From NCBI GenBank assembly GCA_964304625.1, contig OZ199838.1, positions 9,982,001-10,046,000 on the forward strand: a DNA stretch of 64,000 nucleotides, read 5' to 3'. The notes beneath the pieces are model-generated. The model had not been told where the DNA came from and did no database searches. It saw only the letters and a program-made list of their open reading frames with translations. Shown piece after piece: positions 1-12,900 of the stretch; the stretch's first letter is position 1, and the number at the start of each line of letters is the position of its first letter. The DNA comes from Kudoa neothunni. Lineage: Eukaryota; Cnidaria. The position numbers and the translations under genes were made by a program.

Positions 1-3000
1 AAACTTATGCTAAACGAAAAGTAGCAAAAAGTGCAGTCATTGATCGTCTTTACGTATTATTTTAACAATCAGTTTGAATAGCTAGATGTAAAATAGATAT
101 ATCATTTTTTCAGTATATTTATTTTTGAATTTGGATCTTGATAATATAATTAATGCTGTAAATTTTCCAAGATGCTGGAAACGCGATTGTCTTTTCATGC
201 ACCCTCTCTGTGCACATTTATAAAAAAAGAAATTAATTATGTATAATGACTAAAGAGATTGAATGAAAGTATAATATATTAAAATTCTTCGCAGTATCTC
301 TAAAGAGAGTGTCAAATCTTATCAGTAGAACAATATAACATATTCTCATTATTCAACCTTCATGGCATCTTAAAAGACAAAGCTAAAATTGTTCAAATGC
401 TTGAAAGCATCATTTACTTGTCATACATCGTTGATTTATTCAAGAGATTAAAAAATTTAACAATGTCGACAAAAAAAGATCGATCGATCATTCTCGAAAT
501 GTTGGAGGAGGATATATTTCCAATTACCTCAATTAATTTTTCTTGGATAAAAATTATTTACTTTTTTTTTAAAGGCTAAAGTATGGTATAGTGAAAAGTT
601 CGTGGTATTTTGTCTTTTTTCAGCAAAAAAATAAAATATATTCTATTTACTGTTTCAGTATACGAAGAAAAATTATTTTCTTTAATTTTTATCTAAAATG
701 ATACAAGGCGAGATAAGATCCAACTGACTCGGGCGTCTTGTTTGTAGCATATCTAAATTTTCTTTTGATGGCACTTTTATTGCTTTTATTTTATTTGTAT
801 GGGTAACATAAGCAGTTTCGAATGGGATATTGTGATTCACGGACTCATGTTTATCATCCAAAGATTCGAGAGTGTCATATTCCCGCCAGCGACATGATTG
901 ACGATAATACTTTCTAGATTCGACTAATTTTTTGAGACAAAACGAGAAAAATTTTATGGCTACTTTTAATAAAACGAGGTTGTAATCATAAAGAGTGGGT
1001 CAAATCGTGCAAAAACAACATAATAAATTATATTAAATAATTGTTCATTGTTTCCTTAAACGAGGTATTAAATTTGATTTCATTATATTTAATATGAAAT
1101 ATATAATTCGAAATAAAGTCATATAATGACTCTTCACTTTTATTATTAATACTTCGGCACCTTCTTTTAAAACCTTCTCACTTAGCGTCGATTTTATTTA
1201 AATGTACACTAAAAGAAAAAAAAACAAATAATATTTGTGGCCGGCTATATCGTGACAAGATCCTGTATCGTTCAGATGACTGTAGCCCTCTATTTATCTG
1301 TCCAGATCATATAATCCTCTTCCACGTTATCAATAATAATTTTTTCGTGGAGAAAACTGCTTCTTCTCTTAGAATATTCAAGAAAACGATAATCTTCATT
1401 TATTGCACCAACGATTCAATATTACTGGTTTTTTAACAAAATTAGAGCACAAAAAAACAGATCTCGACAACTTCATTTCATATGAGGTGCATCATCGTCC
1501 CACATATTCACTTTTCCTCCGATATAATCAGATAAAGATTCTGCATTTTTTATAGTACAAATTGTATCTATCCTAAAAAATGCATAATCCATCATATTAA
1601 TAAAATCGAGATTTTCTAAATCAGAATTTCTCCTAATATTGCTTATTTCCCAAACATGCGACGTAAGTTTACAATTGCAACCCCCTTTTTAAAGAATATC
1701 CCTTCCTTTTACGTATATTCGATTCGTCAATTTGTACAGCGACATTCGCATCCACTTCTCTGATTCGTACACCATAAAGGTTCAAATACTCAACATAAAT
1801 TTTCCGAATATAACTCTTCCAGTTAACAATAGTTTCTCTGGATCCGATTTTCAATTGTTTTAACCCCCCTGTCCTGATTTGAACCTAGTTTTGGATAGAC
1901 AAATTCAAAGCATCCATAAATTTCGGAATTCCTCTAAAAATTTAAAGCACTTGGATTGGTGTAAAAATATTGCATTTTAAAAATTAATATCGGCCAATAA
2001 TAGTGATTTTTGTGCCTTTATAGACAAAAGTATGTTTCGATTTTAGAGAAAACACATATATTCCGAGTAAATATATTTATCTCTTATAATTGAAGATTTA
2101 AAGATCTATGATGTAATGTTTAAGTGAGTAAATGATGATTCTTATCATATAATAGAATTTCACTGCAGATTACCGAGCTTTAATCCAAAAATATGTCATA
2201 CTTTCGGGTTTACTATTTTTTATTTTAAGTTTCCCACTAGAAGGATGTCAGTAGTTCCACTGAAAACCTTTAATTTTAATGACTTTTAAAGAGAATTAAT
2301 AATTTAATTTAGAAATCATTGGACCTATTTGGTTCTTAAGTTATGTCGGTGTATTTTTGAGATAGTATTATTCAGTTTTTCCGCGTTTAATACATGTGAT
2401 GTGGTCATTTTCATTGCGATTAGCATCATGTTGAGAATTTCCATTTCAAATAGATGGATTGTTCTTATAAGAATGAAAAACAGATCCTATAATTTCACAT
2501 GTTTTCCATGATCTAACTGATTAATAATGATATAACCACCGCCTCGTTAAATTTTTTAAAACTTTAAAAGTTGAGAATTAAAGGCAAACTTGATCGTGTT
2601 TGTGTATTTAGAAAGGTGTTCCTTCTGGATTAATTCTCGATAAATTTTTCTTTTAAATCCAATTTGGGAATTAAATTATAAGCAGATTTGGATATACCAA
2701 GGTTTGGTTCGGTAAGAAAAAGCGAAACATACGTAAGAACCATGATATATAGGGGTGTGCGTGTGTTTGGAATGAAGTTGTTATTTTACGTTTAATTTAA
2801 TTTTGAAATTTATGATTTCATCTTATATAATCGTTTATATTTATATTCATTTTAATTTTTAACAATGATGTAATTAGATATTATTACAGTTGAAAGACGT
2901 AATAAAATATTTTTATAAAAAAGGGGTTTTAAAATGTTAATTTTTAGTTGTGACGCAAAAAACAAGATAATTAAATCCAAAAAATGCAAGTTGTTCCAAT

Positions 3001-4645
3001 ATATTATTCGATTTTTAATACTTATCATTTATTATTATAGGCCCGTTTTCAATATGTAAAAAATTTTTATAATTAATATTGGAAGATATCTATCATCAAA
3101 CTTTTAAACCGTTGTTTCCCACGTTATAATGATATCAGCCTATACTTTATTTATAATGAAAAATAAAACACCTATAATAAATTTATTTAAAAAATGATTA
3201 ACATAATTATTTAACTTTTTTGCAATTACTTATTTTCATCTTAATGACCAACAAATATATTTACAGTACAACGTCTTAATGTAACATTTTCTCTGTATAT
3301 GTTTATAATTTAATTGATAAAAATCTTATTTTCAGGGATAGATTTTATATTAAGAGTTACATAAAATAAAATATTATGGATTTCAGTAAATAAGAAATAA
3401 AAATTCTGCTCCATACAACCGTTAGATGGCGCAGACATAAAAACAAAACTTAGTAATGTTTTGAAATTAATGTAAAGTATGATTATTTTAATATTTTATA
3501 TAAGGTTTAACGAATTTTTTAATCCATCCACACTTTTATATACGTATCTTGCAAATTTTAGAGGATAGACACTTTAATTGATTAATTAAATCGGAAGAAA
3601 ATAAAATTTAATTATATTATTACTGATTGTTTTTGATCAGGTTTTTCCAAGATTCTTTCGGATCACGTATATTTTATTTATCATAAATTTGTATCTAGTA
3701 ATTAAGCTCACAGTTTTCTATGTAAAATATTCAAATGTCATCCACATTGTTAACATTATCCATTTGTCGTAGTTACATCAATAACATTAAATATAAAAAT
3801 ATTTTTTGATTTTATTATATTAGAAATTAAAATTCTGCTCTAATGAAGAAATTTATTCTGTATTTATATTATCATTTTTTTATGCAATAAAATGGAGTTA
3901 ATTTAACCCTAAAACAATCTAATAATAAAAAAAGCGTACATTCATATGTTATCATTATAGTTTTTTTATTTACGTACAATGACCAACAATTATAGTTCAA
4001 AATCAACGAATCTACTCAGATTTAAATAATAGCATGTAACCCTGTAAGGAAACCAAAATGCTAATAAATTTGTACGTAATTATAAAATTTATAATTACAA
4101 AAATATTTCTGCTTTTCTGTATTTACTATTAGTTCAATTTTTGTTATTTAATAAATTGACCCAGAATAATTTTTATTAATATAAAAACAGAAAAATGTTG
4201 ACGTCAACGTTTAATTTTGTTCAACTCCTTTAACATAAAAATCACCAAATAATGATTATACACATTGATTTGGAGATATTGTTAGATTTAATGGTGACTA
4301 AAATTAGTGCGTAATATCCATTTTCTAGCATTTATAAAAAAAATTCTTAAATAAATAATTCAAAATGTTTCCTTAATAGATTAAGATTTATAAGATAGAA
4401 CTGCATCTTATAAAACGATAAAATAATGACACAACGAAAAGTGTGCAATATCCACGTACGCAATAACCGTTGTTGACTGTATATATTTTTGAGATGATTA
4501 AGTGCTAACAAATTTTTTTAGTAACTAGTTACATTTAAGCTAATATTTTTGCGTTTAAAAATTCACCCAAATAATTTCTTTTTGTCTTATATAAATTATT
4601 AAAATTCAAAATAAGCTTATTTTTTACAAATATATTATTTTCTAG
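1..4645. other. Gene-poor AT-rich stretch
   Basis: No convincing coding exon is visible apart from the Merlin transposase scrap near 1669-1860. One isolated transposon end sits at about 4444-4480: on the minus strand it reads CAGTCAACAACGGTTATTGC and is followed outward by TA, the style of the Tigger/pogo-type ends elsewhere in the window. The missing N-terminal exons of NRDE2 would be expected here, but none was recognised. Confidence 0.6.
1660..1860 (-). mobile_element. Merlin (IS1016/ISXO2-like) transposase fragment
   Basis: A short minus-strand reading frame of about 61 residues looks like the middle of an ISXO2/Merlin DDE transposase. It has a helix-turn-helix-like piece (RETIVNWKSYIRKIY) followed by the first catalytic acid in the motif VQIDESNIRKRKG, where this family usually has IDESKFGKRKY. 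Nothing convincing remains of the second and third acidic residues nearby, and I could not place terminal inverted repeats. It is a truncated remnant. Three better-preserved Merlin copies lie further along the window, so the family has clearly been active in this genome. Confidence 0.6.
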
Positions 4646-7046
4646 ATTTGGTGACACAAAATTTACAATCAATACTATACTAAAATATATTCTCACTGAA
4701 CTCAATCAACCAGAACAAATTATCGAGGAGATTTTAAATAAATCTGTTAATGGCTTCAATATCCAACACAAAATTATTTCAGACTCCATTTCATATATTG
4801 AAAATTTTTTACGCATTGTAAAATCTCATGTGACTTCCACAGAGGACAGTATATTGAAATCCAACTTAAGTGAACCCCAAAAATGGCTTCAACTAGACAA
4901 TTTTCGTAATATTCTCCATTTTTACCCATTAAATATCAGAAACAAGGATGATTATTTTGTCGATTCAAGTGAAGATCCCGATACAGCTACCAATGAGAAA
5001 CTGTTTTTTCCTTTGCTTGTTGTGTTTGAAGATGTAACCATTGTTCATGAGCTAATCTACTTGTATTTATTTCTAATTGAATGTCCAATCAAATCAAGCT
5101 ATATTCCTGTCTGTTTTCCCATTTTGGAAAGATTAACATTGATCGATGAGGCAAGTATTGCTCTACAAATTGTGAATTCTCGTTACTGCGATGAGGATGT
5201 GGTTATAAGACTGAGGAGACATGATGAATTCTCAAAACTGATATTACCTTGTGATCATACATTTATTTTTAAACAATTTATTACACAAACAATAATTCGG
5301 CAGATTTTAGAAACAAATATTCTACCGCCATTGGTTTTTTGTAGAATAGTATCAATATGGATTCTGCTTCTCTTGTCGGAAACTACTGAACAGCGTGTCC
5401 TACCATTCTTCAAATTTAATAGTCCAGATAATATTAAAAACAATTTTCATCTTATAAGCACATTCCTTAAAAAATGCTTGTCTATCAGCCATTGTAGAAG
5501 TAGCAATCTACTATGGATTTTCTTTTGTATCATTCATTCGATCGCCAAACCAATCGATTCCACATTACATCTGATCGATAGCCTTATTAGTCTACAATTC
5601 AAAATAATTGCACAATACCCAAAAACAACAGAATCTTTGGTTGATCCCTTTTTTAATGGCGAACTGAACAATTTAATATCTCTTATACGGTAATCATATA
5701 TATATTTTTTAAGAATTATTTATTAATTTTTACTTATTTTATTTTAGAATGTACGGAGATATACTTTTCGAAGTTTATACATCACAGATATGTGCAATTT
5801 TTGAGAACGACCTTCGATGGCCAACGGTCTATGATGGAAGCCGACGTGATTCATTCCTTAATATATTAGCTCAACTTATGGCTATTTTAAATTGTTGTGA
5901 TGTGGAACATATTTCGGTTCATCGCGATTTGGAATCTGCTGTTGACTTTTCCACGCAAAACCAGGATAAATACCTTTGTGATTTGCTTATCCTCAACTAT
6001 TATCAATCAGTTGCATCTGGAATCGGTGCTAACACCATTTGGTGTTTGAACAGCTTTAAAAAGTACGTTCAGTCCGTTAAAAAGTTACTTGATAAGGTTC
6101 CAAACATTGATCAAAACCACTATGTAAAATACTCCTGTTTATTACGCTTTATCTTTTTGATCGATCCTTACATTTCACATTCATCAAATCACAATTCCGA
6201 AGATGAAATTAAACAACTATCTTTAAAAATTATCGAGCTTTTCCCTAGCCATTATTCTTCCATACAATATCTAAACATGGTGGTGTTAAATAAAAGTTTC
6301 ATAAGTCTACAAACACGAGTTTTTCTTAACAAACTTTTTTCTAAACCGTCTATTTCAACCCCCAACAAATACAGTCTATGGGATATTATGACCTCATACG
6401 AAATGTTCAACTTTTACGAGCAATTTCGTTCAATGATCTCGGTAATTACAATAATTTTCCCCAACAAATTTCTAGTTTCTATTTCTTCTTTTGCATTTTT
6501 TTAAATATCGCATTTTACAATACTAATGTATGTTAATCGTTTAGTTTGAAAATCAACACAATTCTCGGATCGTACCAGAACATTGTTTCTCGCGATCTAG
6601 TCAAGCTTATCTACTTCGATCACTTGTGGAAGGAGCGATATCCGATGGCGAAACTGCACTAAGATTGATGCCAGCTGTATGGGAAAGGTGTCTGCACATA
6701 TCGGTAATAATTTTCTACATTAATTATATTATATTTGTTATTAAAAATAATTGAAATGTTCTCATTATCTAATATTTTTTCAATGTAAATAGTCAATTAT
6801 TTCGGATCCAAAATTTTTCGAATCAATTGCTTACAGAGCCCTACAAAATTGTGGCTGGAATAGAGTAAAAAAATTTTTTTCTATTTTAATAAAAAGCAAA
6901 TATCTTAGCGAATCTACACAAGTATAATCTCCTATGGTCAAATGTTTTCAATGGAATTTGTTGAAAATTTGATGAGTGAGCATGGCTTAAGAGTGAGACT
7001 CATGATAGAAGAATTCAATTTATTGCTTGAGGAAGCAGATAACTAA
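4646..7046 (+). CDS. NRDE2: NRDE2 C-terminal region, RNA-surveillance factor (5' part not found)
   Basis: Exons: 4646-5689, 5748-6441, 6545-6703, 6793-6864, 6909-7046, with introns of 58, 103, 89 and 44 nt all in phase, giving about 701 residues. The call rests on the C-terminal end: RALQNCGWNRR, then LMSEHGLRVRLMIEEFNLLL near the stop. This matches the family's conserved ending (RAL.SCPW..., then a LRVRLPLEE.ELLLE-like tail). NRDE2 is a nuclear helical-repeat protein that binds the MTR4 helicase in animals and acts in nuclear RNA surveillance, and in nuclear RNAi in nematodes. The rest of the chain is diverged and helix-rich. The first visible exon follows a good acceptor (ttctag, 4640-4645), so the gene continues upstream, but no N-terminal exon was recognised in 1-4645. 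Human NRDE2 is about 1160 aa, so some 400 residues are missing or outside the window. Confidence 0.75.
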
Positions 7047-9955
7047 ATGTATAAAATTTTTAATTATTTTAGTGAATTTTTATCCACTTTATTCAATGCG
7101 CATTAAATTTTTACGAAATCTAAATCCACGTGGTGATGATTTGAAAACTTCTAGTATTAAGCTACATCGAAAGGTTGTTATTAAACCAACCTCCACACTA
7201 CCCAGAAACTAAACCATATGTATGAAAGTTAGTCTGATATAAACACACTAATAATGCTTCCTTAATTTACTTAATAACTAGATATACGGTCGTGCCTCGA
7301 TATTGCGTCGTAGCCCAATATATCGTTAATTTTTTAATTGATTATAAATTTAATATTAGCAATAGAATAATTTTCTTAGTAAAAAATACATTTTAAATAT
7401 AAAGAACATTCAATTCTGGGAGAATCTTTTAGCTAGAGAAAAAACTTTCCAGCTAAGACATTTGTAACGAACGAAAACGTGAATGAACGAGAACTTTATT
7501 AGTGGTATAATTTAATAGCGGGTTATGCGCCAGTATCTCTGATAATAAGTGTTAAAAGGAACAATTAATCGTCAAACTGTCAACATCTAAAATTGAGGAT
7601 GCCTTAAGAACTCTTAGACAACCCTTTGCAAGCCAAGATCCAGAAGGTCTGTGTCAATGTTTCCCAACGTGGGACGTGGAAATCTTTGAGCGTTTAATGA
7701 ACGGCTCTTGTAGGACAGGGAAGATCCTGGGCATTTACGTGAAATGGATAATGGTGAGATAATTGGGAAGTGTGTCGCACATTTAAATAAATAGTACGAT
7801 TTTTGATCTTGTTTATGTTTAAGCGAATGTGAATATCCTAAAACAATACAAAAGCACTGATTAATTTATGTATAAAATATAAAAACGTTTAACATGGTTT
7901 ATTCTCAATAGAATCGGAGTGGTTATAATTCTAATGTTGTCGCATTTATAATCGTTATCCCCTCTTTTTTTGACTTATCCAGAAACAATGTTGATTAATT
8001 TTCAATATTAATTATTTAATTTCGGTTTATAAGCCCCAAATACTGAAAAGTTTTTCCTGATGCTGGTTGGGTTACCACAAGTTCCATTAAATGCGGTTTT
8101 TGGCTAAATGAAGAAGTAAAAATGTTAATTTTTAAAGTCCGGCTACAGTAGGCAACCGATAATACACACTAAAAATGTGTGCTCGTTTATCATTTTTTTG
8201 TGCTTTCTTTATTTTTTAGAACAATATGAAAAAATGTTTTTATATTTTAATCTTAAAATCTTAAGTTATGTACATCTATATCATTCTTTAACTAAAATTT
8301 ATTCTATTTTCATGAAATGATCATTTTTATAGATATCTCAACACACTTTTCTATTCGTTCAAAAATTCACCCGTCAGAATTAAAATTTTACCCTCGTTTC
8401 CAACAAAAACAATTTAATCTACGTGGTTTGATCGAAAAAATGCGTATTGTCGGTTGTGTGTAATATCGGTTGCCTACTGTATAAATTAAATTTGATCTAA
8501 TCGAATACATTTAATTTTAATGTGGCATGAACCTTGATTCAAAATTTAAGCAGTTTAAGTTAAAAAATCAATATATTCGAAAAAGATGGGACGCGGAACT
8601 CATTTTCAAGAAAAAAGGTTGGGAAACATTGGTCTATGTGATTTACATTCTGTTACAGATCGAAAATCAGCTATTTTAGAAGAAAGAGAATCGCAGATTA
8701 CAATAGTGGGTATTTTCTCTAAAGATAAAATGAAAAAGAAAAAAACCTTACTACCATTATATAAATGAATTTATGTTTAAACGGGAGTTAATAAGTGGTT
8801 TATTTCATATTTAACGCCAAATTTGGATTTCCATATCTCCATAAAAAATGTTAAGGAATGATTTCTCGTCCTTATAAACATTTTACTTTATTTTTTATAT
8901 TTTTATATTTAAAATTTACGTTAATATTAAGTCTTTACAATGCACGATTAACTTTCATGTGATATTCTAAACCATCGTTAACGAGGACCTAACAAATTTT
9001 ACAAACCTATCACCATTAAAAGAGATAATATTCTTAATCATAATATAAGTAACTTTAAAATATATTAAATTCGAAAATAATACCACCAAAAAACAACAGC
9101 TATTTAGGTGTTTCATTAAACTTTGCAGCGTCCCAACTTTTCGTTTTAATCTAATGGATGTTTCTATGATTGATCATCAAGTTTAAATTCTAAGAACAAA
9201 CGTTTAGTTGCTAAATGTAAACATTACTTTTCAGACTATGGTCGGTTAGCATGATGGGAATATTTCCCTACCAAGTTTAATTGAATAAACTCACGATTAG
9301 CTCATATCCTAGCAGCATATACGCATATACCATAGAAGATTTTGCAGACAAATTATCATCTTAAATATTTAATACGCGTAAATAAACTATTAGTAATGTC
9401 AGGAAATTCATTTTTTCAGTTAAAGCCACTGATTCTGTCCTTAATCCGTCTGATTAATTTAACTAAATGCCTACAAAAACAGTGTCTAATATTAACTACA
9501 GAAATTTGCGCTATTAACATGAAACAAGGTAATCATATCCAAACAAATTCGATGTAATGTTCAGACGTGTAAAATTTGAAAGTCGAATCTTGTTCCTACG
9601 TTATTTAATAGCTAATTATCAAACTAAATTGTACAAAAACATGCTTCTAGGAGTTCATTCATTGTTAACAGCAAAAATTCGCGTTTAACGACATCTTGTA
9701 AAATAATGTCGTTTTACTCAAAACTGATTCAAAAATTTCAACTCTCGTTTTAACAACAAACCTAGTGCAAACAACTCTAAGAAGAATATGACAGTCAACG
9801 AGTCGAAACTTGCTCTAATTCGAAAAACGACAATAATAACGACGCATAGTCATCATATTGAAATAAGTTTCCTCAACGCGTATTTCATTAACTTTTTAAG
9901 TCGCAGAAATAAGACACTTCATAAAATATATCAACAAGGTAAAGAATATAGATTG
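7047..9955. other. Intergenic stretch between NRDE2 and PRPF8
   Basis: NRDE2 and PRPF8 converge across this 2.9-kb gap. It contains the MITE at 8146-8479 and a possible worn Tigger-like end near 7284-7310 (reads GTCGTGCCTCGATATTGCG). A short plus-strand stretch near 7600-7660 reads like a degraded Tigger C-terminus (IEDALRTLRQPFASQDPEGL). No gene could be supported. Confidence 0.5.
8146..8479. mobile_element. MITE with CAGTAGGCAACCGATA inverted ends, TA target
   Basis: A 334-bp non-coding element begins CAGTAGGCAACCGATA and ends with the exact reverse complement. The inverted match continues with one mismatch to about 24 bp. It is flanked by TA on both sides (8144-8145 and 8480-8481), the target duplication of Tc1/mariner/pogo elements. 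A second copy of the family lies at 22331-22554. Subterminal motifs resembling GCGTATTRTCGGTT are repeated inside both copies. Confidence 0.85.
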
Positions 9956-12900
9956 TTATTCAAAGACATTTTGAAAGTCGACATTCGTGTTGCCGGCGTT
10001 ATCAGTCTCACTGAAATTAAGGAAATGAGCTGCTCGATGGGATTCATGATAAAATTCACGAGGATTTCCCAATTTCACGTCATATTTCATACTAACATTA
10101 TGCCTTACACCCATAAAGTTGTAATTCCAACAATCTTGTGACGGGATCATAAAGAAACCCATGTATTTATCGGAAAGTAACATTTGAACCTTTTCAAAGT
10201 GACTGTTTAAAAATCCTTTTGGATTTTGTCCAGTATCTTTGTTGTTTTTACCCCATTCGTAACCACTTGGAGTAAGTTTGTAGGACATCAAACTACAAGA
10301 ACCCGGTGTAAAACTGCAAGTTATGATGATGGATTTTTCACAATCCCAGCTGCTGTGTTCGTTCATGATTTTTGAATGCAAGGTAACGTCTTGAGGAGAG
10401 AGATAAGGAAGTTCATTAGGCTGAGTATGTATCCACCCAAGAGGTTCATAATTCTACGTTTATCAATAAACGTTAACATTCACAACATAAAAGTAGAGAT
10501 CAAATATACCGATAATGCATCGTGTTTTGGTAGGTGATGAGGTAGGTGAACCACTTGATGAGTACCAAGTTGAGGCACCAAAACTATACAATGGATTTCT
10601 TTGACCTGAGGATTATCCGCCGGACTTTTGCCATAGATATAACCAGCAATCTATTACACACAAAAACATCAGTATAACAATTCCAAGTGCAACTATCTCT
10701 AATACTTGAGTTCTCAAGTCGGATATCATTATAAACTTTTTCAATATATTTTTAGGTAGAATATAAACATAACCATTTTCCTTGATATCATCCGAGCTCA
10801 CATAAATATGGTTGGTACGTAGATGTAGATTGGTTGAAGATATAGCACGAATACGCCATTCAGTTTTGCTGGCAAATGTTTGCTTCTCATACTGACTAGT
10901 TGTGGTCACAATGATCTCATCTCCGTGAACGTTGACGGTTCTTGTGGTTGTGGCAGTCACTTGAGCCAGGTCTTTTGATTGCTTCTCAATCTCGGCAATT
11001 TGTTGACGTTGTTGCGAAGGCGCAGCAATCTCCATACCGAGAATAATGTCACGAATTTCAGTTTGAGTCAACGAAGCAACATTGACGTTATTTTTTTTGC
11101 CGTAATCAGCCATAATTAAATCTTTAAGTGCAACTTCTACTTTTATCCATTCTTCATCGGTAAGAGTGGGCCAAATATGATGTAGTTCGGTGATGGTTGT
11201 CTTATCTGGTTTCAATATAACCTTTGTTCGGTCCGTATTCACATGGAGAGCGCGAAGAATCAACACCAAACGTGAAAAAGCAGTATACGAAGAAATACTC
11301 TTTAACCAATCATCATAGAGATTGAACAACACCATCTGAGGTTCGGTAGCTTTGAGAATAAGATCACCCAATTTCTCCACTTTGAGGCAGGACTGGAAAG
11401 GCAACTGTAACTCGCTACCCTTGATAACAATGTTGGGGAAATCAAGCAAATGCACTTCCAAAGGATCCAACATGCCTTTTCTAGTAACAATAATTTGTTT
11501 GGGTTGTTCTTCAACTGGTAGAGAACGAATAAGTGCAGCAACTTCTTCGGCTGTTTTCCATTTGGCAAGTTGTCCCAAACGTTTCTGACCAGCCCAAACA
11601 GACGTGTGAATAATCTTTAAGAATAATTGGCCGGTACGAGGATTGAAAACGAAAATGGCGCCATTTATGGGTTTAGTTGTGAGATTTCCTTCAAATGTTT
11701 TGTGAATGGTTACCCGATAAACGTTGGTGTCATCCACAAACCAAATGATTTGATTCGAAAACAATTCTCCATAATTTTGCGAAGAAAGGTATGGCTCTGT
11801 AGGTTCACTACTGTACAGTTGAAGAGCTTTTCTAATGCGTTCCCTAAGCACATACAACGCTGGATTGGCCTTCATAATTTTTGCCATTGCTTTCTGAAGC
11901 AACGGTTTCATACCAGGTATCCAATTACCGAATGCACTATGGTGATTGTATGCCAAATCAATTCCAACCAGCACACCAGTAGGTGATGGATATATACTCA
12001 TGTTGTCGGTAGTGTAATCCAAGAATTTAGCTCTACCATATCTTTCGATATCGTGAGAATCATAATCACCCCATCTAAGTTGAACATCGATCCAATACTT
12101 TTGGCTCATACAACTATCCATTGTATCTCTAGTATCGGCAAGCAATGACGGTTTGGAAACATTCCATTTATAGGAGGCAAATAGGAGAATATCTGCACAA
12201 GAACTGTTCATTTTGTAGGATTTACGAGGATGGATAGTTTCTTTTTGTACAGTCTCAATTTCCAGCGCATCCAATTCCTGATCAAAAACTTGACAAAGAT
12301 CCATAACAACAGATTCGTGAATTTTTTGCCAAAGATGGGCTCTGAAAATTTGAATCAAAGAGATTTTGAGAGTTGGAATTTTTCCGTGCATAAAGATACC
12401 AGTTAAATCTAACTGTACTTGGAAACCGACGTACACCTAAACACATTCTTACTTTAAGAAATTTACTCACGAAAATAAATACGTTGGCACGATTAATTGT
12501 AGGTGACCACCACAAGGTGAAACGTCTGTTGGGAATTTGATTGAGACCAGAACGCTGAGCGTTGGTGAGCTTTTTATATTTCATAGATTCTTCGAAGCCG
12601 GATGCTTTCTCCCAGAACAAACCCTCCCATGTGGGGAAATAGGTTCCTTTGAAAAGTGTATGTTCAAGAATACCTTCAACTCCACCAAGTGCTTGGATCA
12701 TATCGGTACGATAGTTGTTTAGATTCCACAATTTTCCATCGTGTCGTTGATGAGTCCACCAGAAAGGATTTTGTTTGAGTATCTGATACTGTTTGAATTC
12801 AGTGCGAACTCTCCAACCTTTGTCGTACGCAAGAGTGTGACGATCTTTTTGGAAAAGTGTGTTGATACGAGGAATACCTCTATCCCATGAATCCTCCAAA

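Noticed and set aside
4830-4832. NRDE2 start at 4830
   Set aside because: The codon is GTG and the open frame extends upstream to an acceptor at 4645, so it is internal.
8586-8768. Small plus-strand open frame (60 codons)
   Set aside because: Low-complexity Lys-rich end and no recognisable domain; likely chance in intergenic DNA.
10613-12000. Several plus-strand and minus-strand open frames over PRPF8
   Set aside because: They are out-of-frame shadows of the strongly conserved PRPF8 exons.
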